The translations under genes were made by a program, and so were the position numbers. The notes under the pieces are model-generated. The model was not told where the DNA came from, did no database searches, and was given only the letters and a program-made list of their open reading frames with translations. 46,652 nucleotides of DNA. Origin: Methylocystaceae bacterium UBA5192. Lineage in GTDB: Bacteria > Pseudomonadota > Alphaproteobacteria > Rhizobiales > Beijerinckiaceae. Of the stretch, positions 9,529 to 17,117 are shown piece by piece. Position 1 is the stretch's first letter; each line of letters begins with the position of its first letter. The DNA lies in NCBI GenBank assembly GCA_002412985.1, contig DHWC01000071.1, forward strand, positions 1-46,652. Direction: 5' to 3'.

Positions 9529-11295
9529 TTAACGCTCACGCGGTCGCCGGGGCCCGGAGGTTGGGGGTTTGTGTGAGCGACCTGTTCGCGCATCGCCCTC
9601 GCGCTTGGATTGCGAGAATTGATTGCGTTGCGGGTCAAAGGATCGTCCAGCCTTCTCTGCAGTATTTCTATGCGTATTTCTTTCTTGCTGACGTGTTCTG
9701 TTACGCCCCTGCCCGTCATCTGAAGTAGCGTCATATCTCTTAGCTTTATGAGATGCAGAATAGGGCGTAGCAGTTGGACGTGCGTATCGTTTAGCGCGAT
9801 CGTCAGGGAAATCATTTAACTGCTTCTTTGTGCGCGCCGTATCGTCAAAATTTTTATCCCGTGAGTATTTATTGGGGCGTTTTTCTGCACGATCGTCAGG
9901 CGTATATTTACTGTTGTGTTGTCTATGTCGACTCTGTTTATTCGTTAAGTCAGCGCCCCTCTCCCGATTTTTGCCGACTGATGCATTGGCGGATGATGAG
10001 CTCGATGGCGCGCTTGCCCGAGAGCGACTGTTGCGCAGGGCATCGAAGCGACGCGCATTTCGACTATCTTTGTCATCGTCTCTATCGGGTTTAGTCAAAG
10101 AGATCCGCTCAACTGTAACGGCGCGCCCCTTTCGATCCGCAGTTGCGCTTCTCTCGACGCGCGTTCGGGGACCATTCTTGTGTAATTCCTCACGTTGTTG
10201 ACGCAGAACAGTGACATGTTTGCGGGATCGACTCTCTATGCGCTCGCGTAGCTGTTGTTTTTCTGTTGCAGTAAGTTCCCGCACGGGCGATGAAAAATCA
10301 ACATCGGCAAGTTCAGCAAGTTGCTTGCCTAATTGGTCGCGTAATACTTTTAGTCGAACTTCCTCAATTGCGCCTTCCGGAAGATCGGCAAGTTGAAATG
10401 GGCCATAGGAAATTCGAATAAGTCGCGTTACATCCAGTCCAAGATACTGCATGACGCGTTTGACTTCTCGATTTTTTCCTTCTGTCAGACTAACGGCGAT
10501 CCATGCATTTGCGCCTTGAATTCTCTCAAGTTGCGCTTCGATTGGTCCAAACATAACGCCGTCGATGGTTACGCCTTTACGCAAGATATCCAGTCGCGCT
10601 TGATCAATAGATCCATGCGCCCGCACACGATACCGTCGCGTCCAACCTGTAGCTGGGAGTTCTAAAGTTCGCGCCAGTCCACCATCATTGGTTAGTAAAA
10701 GCAGTCCTTCCGTGTTGATATCGAGCCGCCCAACGCTCACAACGCGTGGTAGCTCAAGATGTTTGGTTTCGAGATAGGAAAAGACGGTAGGACGTCCTTC
10801 AGGATCTGAGGCGCTGGTGATTAATCCTGCGGGCTTATGAAATAGAAATAGTCTCGTGCGCTCACGCGCTTGCATGGGCGCGCCATCAATGGCGATTTTG
10901 TCCATCTCAGAGACATTGAACGCGGGGCTCTTTAATACGCGTCCATTAACGGTAACGCGACCTTGGGCAATCCAATCTTCTGCGTCTCGACGGGAACACG
11001 CCCCAGCCCGAGCCATGACCTTAGCGATTCGCTCTCCAGCAAAAGTCTTTTCCGCACGCGGCGCTTGGGAGGAAACCGCTTTCTCCTGAGGTAATTTTTG
11101 TCTTTTATCGATTGCCGGTCGAGATGTGGGCTTTTTGTCGGAGTTTTTTAGCCCATCAGAAGGGGCGGTCGATTTTACGACGTTTTTATCCCAAGACCGT
11201 TTCGCCTGAGGCGCGAGGTCAGCTTTTGTGGTTGAACGATGTGGCGCGCGTGCGCGGCCAGGGGCGGCGTCTCGAGTTGGTTTTTTAGTGGCCAT
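9529..11295 (-). CDS. rluB: RluB/RsuA-family rRNA pseudouridine synthase with long basic tail
   Basis: This protein makes pseudouridine in rRNA, probably in the 23S RNA helix targeted by RluB; the exact site is inferred. It has a basic, low-complexity N-terminus (1-85), an S4 RNA-binding domain (about 88-135), and a catalytic domain whose aspartate is D192 in GRLDINTEG. From about residue 365 to the end it is an Arg/Asp/Ser-rich disordered tail of about 220 residues, with repeated DDRA-KR units. Such tails occur in alphaproteobacterial homologues. I chose the ATG at 11295 (MATKKPTRD); the longer frame to 11478 runs into tadA on the other strand. rsmD follows after three bases. Confidence 0.88.
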   Translation of the reverse strand: MATKKPTRDAAPGRARAPHRSTTKADLAPQAKRSWDKNVVKSTAPSDGLKNSDKKPTSRPAIDKRQKLPQEKAVSSQAPRAEKTFAGERIAKVMARAGACSRRDAEDWIAQGRVTVNGRVLKSPAFNVSEMDKIAIDGAPMQARERTRLFLFHKPAGLITSASDPEGRPTVFSYLETKHLELPRVVSVGRLDINTEGLLLLTNDGGLARTLELPATGWTRRYRVRAHGSIDQARLDILRKGVTIDGVMFGPIEAQLERIQGANAWIAVSLTEGKNREVKRVMQYLGLDVTRLIRISYGPFQLADLPEGAIEEVRLKVLRDQLGKQLAELADVDFSSPVRELTATEKQQLRERIESRSRKHVTVLRQQREELHKNGPRTRVERSATADRKGRAVTVERISLTKPDRDDDKDSRNARRFDALRNSRSRASAPSSSSSANASVGKNRERGADLTNKQSRHRQHNSKYTPDDRAEKRPNKYSRDKNFDDTARTKKQLNDFPDDRAKRYARPTATPYSASHKAKRYDATSDDGQGRNRTRQQERNTHRNTAEKAGRSFDPQRNQFSQSKREGDARTGRSHKPPTSGPRRPRER

Positions 11296-11356
11296 AGGTT
11301 CTGATAGCAGGCGTAAGCGACGCTTTGAAGCGAGAAACGTAGTTAAGAGGCGACTG

Positions 11357-11803
11357 ATGCGCGAGATTGATCCATTCGCAGCAGCTTTTGAGGCGGCCCG
11401 AGAGGCTGGTATCGCCCAAGAGGTGCCTGTTGGCGCAGCGATTGTCTCGAAGGGCGCGCTAATTGCTGTTGCGGGCAATCGAACCTTGCGAGATCAAGAT
11501 CCGAGCGCGCATGCGGAAGTGTTAGCTATTCGCAAGGCATGTTTGCGTTTGGGATCGCCGCGCTTAATAGATTGCGATCTCTACGTTACGCTGGAGCCCT
11601 GTGCAATGTGCGCAGGCGCGATTTCTTTTGCGCGCATTCGGCGCTTGTATTTTTCTGCAGAGGATCCAAAAGGCGGCGCAGTTGAAAATGGACCGCGCTT
11701 TTTCACACAAGCGACATGTCATCACGCCCCAGAAGTCTATGGCGGTCTTCGCGCAGGCGAAGCGGCGCAGCTTTTGAAAGATTTTTTTCAAAGTCGACGT
11801 TAA
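11357..11803 (+). CDS. tadA: tRNA(Arg) adenosine(34) deaminase TadA
   Basis: TadA converts adenosine 34 of tRNA-Arg(ACG) to inosine so that CGN codons are read. The zinc and catalytic motif H52-A-E54 (AHAEVLA) and PCAMCAG with C82 and C85 are present. The 148-residue length is typical. AAGAGG at 11345-11350, six bases before the ATG at 11357, decides the start; a longer frame from 11228 would overlap the divergent pseudouridine synthase and gives an atypical N-terminus. The 61 bases between the two start codons must hold both promoters unless these lie inside the opposing genes. Confidence 0.93.
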   Translation: MREIDPFAAAFEAAREAGIAQEVPVGAAIVSKGALIAVAGNRTLRDQDPSAHAEVLAIRKACLRLGSPRLIDCDLYVTLEPCAMCAGAISFARIRRLYFSAEDPKGGAVENGPRFFTQATCHHAPEVYGGLRAGEAAQLLKDFFQSRR

Positions 11804-11980
11804 CTATTAAAAACATCATAAGAGTTTCCGCGAGAGAAACGCCATTTTTATAGGAAGGTTTTTAGAAAAAACTAAAATTTCTGAGTTGCGCGCTGATAGG
11901 TGGGTTTTTAAGATTGAGTGGTGAAAATCAATAATTTGACGTGATTGCGTTATTTTTACTTTAAAGAGAAAGAGACTATT

Positions 11981-12775
11981 GTGCTGATTGTATCCTGGAA
12001 CGTCAATTCAATTCGGCAGCGTCTCGCGCCTCTGTTAAGTTTTTTACGAGAGAAATCTCCCGATATTGTTTGTTTACAAGAATTGAAATGTGAAGAGTCG
12101 GCGTTCCCGCGCAGCGAAATTGAAGATGCGGGCTATAATGCGCTCGTTCAAGGCCAAAAAACATTTAATGGCGTGGCGATATTATCGCGAAGGCCCATTC
12201 AAGAGAGCGTCATTGGTCTTCCTGGTTTTAATGAAGATGTCCAGTCGCGGTATGTGGAGGCGGTTATTGCTGATGATCCGTGTGGAATTATCAGGGTGGC
12301 GTCTATTTACGCGCCAAATGGCAACCCTGTAGATTCAGCAAAATATCCATACAAATTAGCCTTTATGGCGGCTTTGGAACGCCATGCGAAGGACCTGTTG
12401 CACCAGGAAGAAGTTACGATCCTCGCGGGAGATTATAATATCATTCCTGATGCGCGAGACGTTTATGATCCGATTGCCTGGTCAAAGGACGCCTTGTTTT
12501 TACCTAGCTCGCGCGCAGCCTTTCAAAGACTTATTAATCTTGGGTTTTCGGATGCGCTGCGATGTGTAACCGATGAGCCGGGGCGCTATACATTTTGGGA
12601 TTATCAAGCTGGCGCATGGCAAAAAAATCATGGCTTGCGCATCGATCATTTTTTATTATCGCCGCGCGCGGCGGATCGCTTAGCGCGCGTGGAGATTGTC
12701 AAATCTCTTCGATCTGGCGAGAAGCCTTCAGATCATGTACCCATTAGCTTAGAATTATCAGCATCGAAAAATTGA
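11981..12775 (+). CDS. xth: Exodeoxyribonuclease III / AP endonuclease (XthA family)
   Basis: This EEP-fold metal-dependent nuclease cleaves at abasic sites and trims 3' ends in base excision repair. The protein starts LIVSWNVNSIRQRL, then has CLQELK (catalytic Glu at about 34), GDYNI, the C-terminal RIDHFLLS and SDHVPI. I prefer the GTG at 11981, preceded by an AGAGAAAGAG stretch, because family members begin right before the SWNVNS strand; a TTG at 11945 would add 12 odd residues. This gives 264 residues, the usual size. The 177-base region upstream is AT-rich and holds no gene that I can see. Confidence 0.92.
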   Translation: MLIVSWNVNSIRQRLAPLLSFLREKSPDIVCLQELKCEESAFPRSEIEDAGYNALVQGQKTFNGVAILSRRPIQESVIGLPGFNEDVQSRYVEAVIADDPCGIIRVASIYAPNGNPVDSAKYPYKLAFMAALERHAKDLLHQEEVTILAGDYNIIPDARDVYDPIAWSKDALFLPSSRAAFQRLINLGFSDALRCVTDEPGRYTFWDYQAGAWQKNHGLRIDHFLLSPRAADRLARVEIVKSLRSGEKPSDHVPISLELSASKN

Positions 12776-12778
12776 CGG

Positions 12779-13045
12779 TTAATGCAAAGCAAGCCTTGTA
12801 TGTTCCGTTGCTGAAATACTGGCGCCTTGGTTCTTTCTGGCTTGGGAATAAGAATCTTTAAAATTCGCGAGAGAGAGATCGCTCTTGTCATTAGAGGGGA
12901 TCATTTCTGTCGTATCGCTTGCAGGATAGGCAAAAGCCGTAACGATCATCGAAAGACTTGTCGCCAAGAGAATGGCTGGCAAAGTTCTACGACGCGCCGC
13001 GCCTGCGGCAGGTGTTTTTAAGGGTGTTAACGGCAGCCTCAACAT
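12779..13045 (-). CDS. Hypothetical small exported protein
   Basis: I do not recognise this 88-residue protein. It has a basic N-terminal stretch with RRRTLP, then a hydrophobic run (about residues 22-40) ending in TAFAYPAS, which resembles a Sec signal peptide. A hydrophilic, Ser/Lys-rich remainder of about 45 residues follows. AGAGGG lies 11 bases before the ATG. It converges on xth with three bases between stops, and 290 bases without a convincing gene separate it from the cytochrome gene. An overlapping plus-strand frame (12972-13217) has no such signals. It may still be a chance ORF. Confidence 0.4.
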   Translation of the reverse strand: MLRLPLTPLKTPAAGAARRRTLPAILLATSLSMIVTAFAYPASDTTEMIPSNDKSDLSLANFKDSYSQARKNQGASISATEHTRLALH

Positions 13046-13335
13046 GATTTTTTTAAGCCCTCTAAATCGTCGACTGCGTCTGATTCCGCACTCCAGCGAC
13101 GAGGTCAGATTAGCGAGTCATTTGCGGCTGAAAAGCGGCCAAATGATCTCAATTGTTCGATCTGATCAATTTCGTTTTTCGCTGTTGCAAAGAAGGCACA
13201 GCCTGACCGAGGGATAGGGCGTCATGCCGCATTCGTAGATGTTCCACCCAAGGGGTGATTATGCTTTCATGGGATTTGGGAAGATTTCGAGAGGAAAAGC
13301 CTCATCGATTTCAGTCATGAAAAGGATGTAGGCGC

Positions 13336-13719
13336 ATGAGGCTGATTAGGACGGTTAGAAATTTAGCCGTGATTTACACGCTATTGCCAATAATGGGTGT
13401 GTTATCGCCTAGTTGGGCGGGCGATGTGCGTCATGGTAAAATTATCGCGCAACGCTGGTGTGCGGCGTGCCATGTTGTGGTTCCAGATCAAAGCGGCGCC
13501 TGGGCCGATGCGCCCTCCTTTTCAGATATTGCGCGCCGTCGCGTTGATAAGGACGCGCTCGCGCGTTTCTTGATTGATCCGCATCCCCCTATGCCGGATA
13601 TGCATTTGTCGCGTCAGGAGATTGACGACATCGTCAGCTATATTCGCAGCCTTGATCCCCGCCCTGCGCCAAAGAGCGATCCGGAAGAAAAGGACGCGCC
13701 CATACCAAGGCGGGGCTAA
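13336..13719 (+). CDS. Class I cytochrome c, small secreted
   Basis: This is a periplasmic mono-haem electron carrier. Residues 1-28 form a signal peptide ending at SWA before GDVRHG. The haem-binding CAACH is at 42-46, and the distal ligand is probably one of the methionines in PPMPDMHLS (86 or 89), followed by the family helix IDDIVSYIRSL. A short Pro/Lys/Glu-rich tail ends the protein. An AAAAGGA stretch precedes the ATG. It lies 43 bases upstream of queE, so it may share a transcript, though no functional link is known. Its redox partner cannot be inferred. Confidence 0.88.
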   Translation: MRLIRTVRNLAVIYTLLPIMGVLSPSWAGDVRHGKIIAQRWCAACHVVVPDQSGAWADAPSFSDIARRRVDKDALARFLIDPHPPMPDMHLSRQEIDDIVSYIRSLDPRPAPKSDPEEKDAPIPRRG

Positions 13720-13762
13720 TGGGGCGGTTCGTCGATGCTGCCGCTTCGGGGGAGAAAGTGTA

Positions 13763-14392
13763 ATGCCTTACGCGGTTAAGGAAGCATTCAAGACCTTGCA
13801 GGGTGAGGGCGTTCATGCTGGCCGCGCAGCGATATTTTGCCGTTTCGCAGGATGTAATCTTTGGAGTGGGCGAGAGGCGGATCGTCAAAAGGCTGGATGT
13901 AATTTTTGCGATACGGATTTTATTGGGGTTGATGGAGAGGGCGGCGGCCTTTTTCCCGACGCCGCAACTCTGGTGCGTCATCTCTCCAGCCTGTGGGACG
14001 CTGCAGCGGCGCCTTTTGTCGTATTGACGGGGGGAGAGCCGATGTTGCAAGTAGACGCGGCGTTAATTGCCGCACTGCAACAAGAACGTTTTGAAATAGC
14101 GATAGAAACCAATGGCACCATTGCCGCGACGGCGGGCATTGACTGGATTTGCGTTTCGCCCAAGGGGACCGCGCCGCTCGCCCAAGCGCAGGGCGATGAA
14201 TTAAAACTCATTTATCCGCAACTGGACGCGCCGCCAGAGCGCTTCGAGACGCTCGACTTTAAGCATTTTCTGCTGCAGCCCATGGACGGGGCGGAAATTG
14301 TGCGCAATACGAAACTGGCGATTGACTACTGTCTCGCCCATCCGAGATGGCGGCTGTCAACGCAGATGCACAAAATGATTGGGGTTAAGTAA
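13763..14392 (+). CDS. queE: 7-carboxy-7-deazaguanine synthase QueE
   Basis: This radical SAM enzyme contracts 6-carboxytetrahydropterin to 7-carboxy-7-deazaguanine on the queuosine pathway. The N-terminus MPYAVKEAFKTLQGEG fits the family. The iron-sulfur cysteines are C31, C46 and C49, a CX14CX2C spacing instead of the common CX3CX2C, as I recall for the Burkholderia QueE subgroup. The SAM-contacting TGGEP and the IETNG strand follow. I chose the ATG at 13763, with GGGGGAG upstream, giving 209 residues; a frame from 13574 would extend into the cytochrome gene. queD follows after two bases. Confidence 0.93.
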   Translation: MPYAVKEAFKTLQGEGVHAGRAAIFCRFAGCNLWSGREADRQKAGCNFCDTDFIGVDGEGGGLFPDAATLVRHLSSLWDAAAAPFVVLTGGEPMLQVDAALIAALQQERFEIAIETNGTIAATAGIDWICVSPKGTAPLAQAQGDELKLIYPQLDAPPERFETLDFKHFLLQPMDGAEIVRNTKLAIDYCLAHPRWRLSTQMHKMIGVK

Positions 14393-14394
14393 CC

Positions 14395-14769
14395 GTGTCG
14401 AGTTTCGAGGTTTATCGCGAGTTCTATTTCGAGGCGGCGCATGCGCTCTACGATCCAGAACAGGCAGATGGCGGCAAATACCGAAATTTGCATGGCCATT
14501 CTTTTCGTGTGCGGGTAACCCTGCGCGGCGAAGCTTTGCCTGAAGAACAATGGGTGATGGATCTCGGTAAGCTCGGCCAACGTCTTGCGCTCTTGCGAGA
14601 GAAGCTAGATCATTCTTTTCTCAATGATCTTGAAGATTTGGGCAAACCCACATTAGAGAATCTGTGCCTCTATATCTGGCGCGATCTTGCTCCGACATTG
14701 CCCGCCATATCGGAAGTTGGTTTATTTCGCGATAGTTGTTTTGAGGGCTGTATTTATCGAGGCGATTGA
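14395..14769 (+). CDS. queD: 6-carboxytetrahydropterin synthase-like protein (QueD family), catalytic Cys replaced
   Basis: By homology and by its position two bases after queE, this is the QueD/PTPS-fold enzyme that makes 6-carboxytetrahydropterin from dihydroneopterin triphosphate. The zinc histidines are visible: H16 in FEAAHAL and H33/H35 in LHGHSF. MDLGKL, LDHSFLNDL and PTLENL follow, as in the family. The position of the catalytic cysteine of E. coli QueD (C-x-x-L-H-G-H) is Y29 here, and the protein has no cysteine near the site. It may use another residue or another reaction. It begins with GTG; 124 residues is normal. Confidence 0.85.
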   Translation: MSSFEVYREFYFEAAHALYDPEQADGGKYRNLHGHSFRVRVTLRGEALPEEQWVMDLGKLGQRLALLREKLDHSFLNDLEDLGKPTLENLCLYIWRDLAPTLPAISEVGLFRDSCFEGCIYRGD

Positions 14770-14774
14770 TTGCG

Positions 14775-14816
14775 TTAAGCCAATCGCGGCGGTTTGCCGC
14801 TATTGCGCAAGCTTAA
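14775..14816. other. Long imperfect hairpin just after queD
   Basis: Outer arms TTAAGC (14775-14780) and GCTTAA (14811-14816) enclose a second stem, CAATCGCGGC (14781-14790) with GCCGCTATTG (14796-14805), which has one mismatch and the loop GGTTT. Five unpaired bases lie on the 3' side. It begins five bases after the queD stop. There is no T run, so it is not a classical intrinsic terminator; it could stabilise the 3' end or assist Rho-dependent termination. Confidence 0.5.
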
Positions 14817-14918
14817 GGCGATCACTAGGGTTGTGGGGCATTAAGAGTCAACATCCACCAGAACGCTGAGTACAAAAAGCGTTCAAAAAGAGTGGAGCCG
14901 CTGGGGGAAATCAGGGAA

Positions 14919-16877
14919 ATGGCGAATAATAAAGTCATCAGCGCCGATGAGGCGATTGCGCTCATTCGCGACAATGATGTCGTCACAACGACAGGTTTTG
15001 TTCAAAGTTGTATTCCAGAAGCCCTGCATGCGGCGTTGGAGAAGCGCTATGTCGAAACGCAGCATCCGCGCGATCTGACATTGATCATGACCGCTGGCGC
15101 GGGAGATAGTAAAGGTTTGGGCACAGGCCGTTTTTACCACGAAGGCTTGTTGCGTCGGGTCATTGCTGCAAACTTTGGCCGCATGCCAAAAGTAGCGCAA
15201 GCGGCGCAGGAAGAAAAAATTTGCGGCTATAATTTGCCTCAAGGCGTTATTTCACAACTCTATCGCGCTTGCGCCTCCGGACAGCCGGGTCTGTTCTCTA
15301 AAGTTGGCCTCTATACTTATGTCGATCCACGTTTTGGCGGCGGCAAAGTAAATGAGCGCACAAAAGAGGACATGGTAAAATATCACAATATTCAAGGCGA
15401 AGAGTGGCTGTTTTATATTGCGACGAAAATTGATGTCGCGTTCATTCGCGGCACAAGCGCGGATCCCTCTGGCAATATCAGCATGGAAAAAGAAGCGCTG
15501 GTTTTAGATAATCTCGCGCAAGCGATGGCGGCGCGCAATAATGGCGGGCTTGTGATTGCTCAAGTTGAGCGCATTGTTGAGCAAGGATCGATTAAGCCAA
15601 AAGATGTTCATGTGCCAGGCGTTCTTGTTTCAGCTGTCGTTGTTGCAGAAGAGCCTGAATTGCACCGAATGAATTATGGCGTCATGTATAATCCGGCGTT
15701 GGCCGGCGAAATCCGCGTGCCGGTAGAAAAATTAGCAAAAATGCCTCTGGACGAGCGCAAGATTATTGCGCGTCGAGCGGCGTTTGAATTACCGCCCAAT
15801 GGCGTTGTGAACCTCGGCGTTGGCGCGCCAGAAGGCATTTCAGCGGTAGCCAATGAGGAAAAGGTAACGCCTTATATTACGCTGACGACGGAGGCGGGCG
15901 CTATTGGCGGCGTGCTGGCGTCAGGCTCGAGTTTCGGCGCAGCAACCAATGCCGATAGTATCATTCAACAAAATCAACAATTTGATTTTTATGATGGTGG
16001 CGGTCTGGATATGACTTGTCTCGGCATGGCGGAAGCCGATGTGCAAGGCAATGTTAATACGTCAAAATTTGGCGGCAGATTAAATGGTTGCGGCGGTTTC
16101 ATCAACATCAGCCAGAACGCTCGGCTTGTTGTCTTTGCTGGAACATTTACAAATGGCGGTCTGCGCGTCGCAATCGAAGATGGCAAAGTCAATATTGTTC
16201 AAGAAGGCAGAAACAAAAAGTTTCTTAATTTTGTTGAACAAATCACCTTCTCTGGAAAATTCGCTCAAAAACGCAAACAGCCCGTCTATTATGTGACGGA
16301 AAGATGCGTATTTCAGCTAAAAGAAAAAGGCCTAGAGCTTATTGAAGTCGCCCCTGGCATTGATATCGATAAGCACATCCTGCCCTTTATGGATTTCAAA
16401 CCAATTATTGTTGAGCCTCAATTGATGGATAAGCGCATCTTCATCGATGAGCCCATGGGCCTTCTCAATGATCTGATTAATCTCAACATGTCAGATCGCG
16501 TGACCTATGACGCTGAGCGCAATATTTTGTTTGTTAATCTTGAAGGTTGGAATGCGCGAAACAAAAAAGACATTGATGAGTTGCGTAAAACGCTCATAGA
16601 GGCGTCGGATAAGGTGGGTAAGCGCGTTAATTCCGTCGTCAACCACGATGGTTGGAAGATTAATGAATCGCTCTATGACGATTACGCTGAAATGATCGAA
16701 TATATGAGCAAACATTATTATTTGACCACGACGCGCTATGCCACCAGCGCCTTTGCGCGATTGAAAATGAAAGAAGCCTTATCAAAGCGCGGTCTGCAGC
16801 CCCATGTCTTCGAGCGACGCGAGGCGGCGGAGACATTTTTGCAAGTCGTTGCTGATGAGGAGAAAGCGCGGCAGTAA
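14919..16877 (+). CDS. Acyl-CoA:acetate/3-ketoacid CoA-transferase, YdiF type, with C-terminal extension
   Basis: This is a fused alpha-beta family I CoA-transferase that moves CoA between acyl groups through a glutamyl-CoA intermediate. The alpha-like half starts VISADEAIALI with TTGFVQSCIPEAL. The beta-like half carries the likely catalytic glutamate E325 in TTEAGAIGG, then GASFGAATNAD-like and DMTCLGMAEAD segments. About 652 residues make it roughly 120 longer than E. coli YdiF; the surplus is a C-terminal region from about residue 530. I chose the ATG at 14919 because GGGGGAAA lies eight bases upstream; a GTG at 14892 is the alternative. It stands alone between structured gaps. The physiological acyl-CoA is unknown. 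Confidence 0.85.
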   Translation: MANNKVISADEAIALIRDNDVVTTTGFVQSCIPEALHAALEKRYVETQHPRDLTLIMTAGAGDSKGLGTGRFYHEGLLRRVIAANFGRMPKVAQAAQEEKICGYNLPQGVISQLYRACASGQPGLFSKVGLYTYVDPRFGGGKVNERTKEDMVKYHNIQGEEWLFYIATKIDVAFIRGTSADPSGNISMEKEALVLDNLAQAMAARNNGGLVIAQVERIVEQGSIKPKDVHVPGVLVSAVVVAEEPELHRMNYGVMYNPALAGEIRVPVEKLAKMPLDERKIIARRAAFELPPNGVVNLGVGAPEGISAVANEEKVTPYITLTTEAGAIGGVLASGSSFGAATNADSIIQQNQQFDFYDGGGLDMTCLGMAEADVQGNVNTSKFGGRLNGCGGFINISQNARLVVFAGTFTNGGLRVAIEDGKVNIVQEGRNKKFLNFVEQITFSGKFAQKRKQPVYYVTERCVFQLKEKGLELIEVAPGIDIDKHILPFMDFKPIIVEPQLMDKRIFIDEPMGLLNDLINLNMSDRVTYDAERNILFVNLEGWNARNKKDIDELRKTLIEASDKVGKRVNSVVNHDGWKINESLYDDYAEMIEYMSKHYYLTTTRYATSAFARLKMKEALSKRGLQPHVFERREAAETFLQVVADEEKARQ

Positions 16878-16891
16878 GCCGTTCGGGTGCG

Positions 16892-16959
16892 ATGCGCGCC
16901 TGCCGGGAAACAGCCGGACGCGGAGAGAGTCATCTGCGTTCGGCTAGGGGGGCGCGCAT
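16892..16959. other. Nested inverted repeats, possible structured RNA
   Basis: A perfect 9-bp pair, ATGCGCGCC (16892-16900) and GGCGCGCAT (16951-16959), encloses a 12-bp hairpin made by AGCCGGACGCGG (16912-16923) and CTGCGTTCGGCT (16934-16945), with two G-U pairs and a 10-base loop. It begins 15 bases after the CoA-transferase stop and about 160 bases before the SahR-like gene. There is no T run, and I could not match it to a known riboswitch. Confidence 0.5.
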
Positions 16960-17078
16960 AAGAAGAGCCGGCCGCAACTCAGGGCTGAGCTGAAAAATAA
17001 ATTTAACTATATGATAATAAAAGATTTAAAGCGAGTTATCGCTTTGCGCAGATTTCATCTTGCCGCCTATAAAATCAA

Positions 17079-17100
17079 CGTATATAGATATCTTTATATG
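17079..17100. promoter_or_regulatory. Probable operator of the SahR-like regulator
   Basis: A 22-bp near-perfect palindrome centred on GATATC has a left half CGTATATAGAT and a right half ATCTTTATATG; 18 of 22 positions are symmetric. It ends 17 bases before the ATG of the ArsR-methyltransferase gene, just ahead of its CAGGGGAC ribosome site, a typical place for autoregulation by an ArsR-family repressor. It is the only copy I noticed. Confidence 0.65.
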
Positions 17101-17117
17101 TTAATCAGGGGACCTTA

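Noticed and set aside
9830..10201. Plus-strand frame opposite the tail of the RluB-type gene
   Set aside because: It is the complement of low-complexity Arg/Asp codons and reads as Leu/Ser/Cys-rich with no family match.
12972..13217. 81-codon plus-strand frame overlapping the small exported protein
   Set aside because: It has no signal peptide, no ribosome site and no family resemblance; the minus frame is better supported.
16878..17117. SAM, SAH or cobalamin riboswitch before the metF-metH operon
   Set aside because: I found stable pairing but none of the conserved cores of these riboswitches; control by the linked ArsR-type protein explains the operon better.
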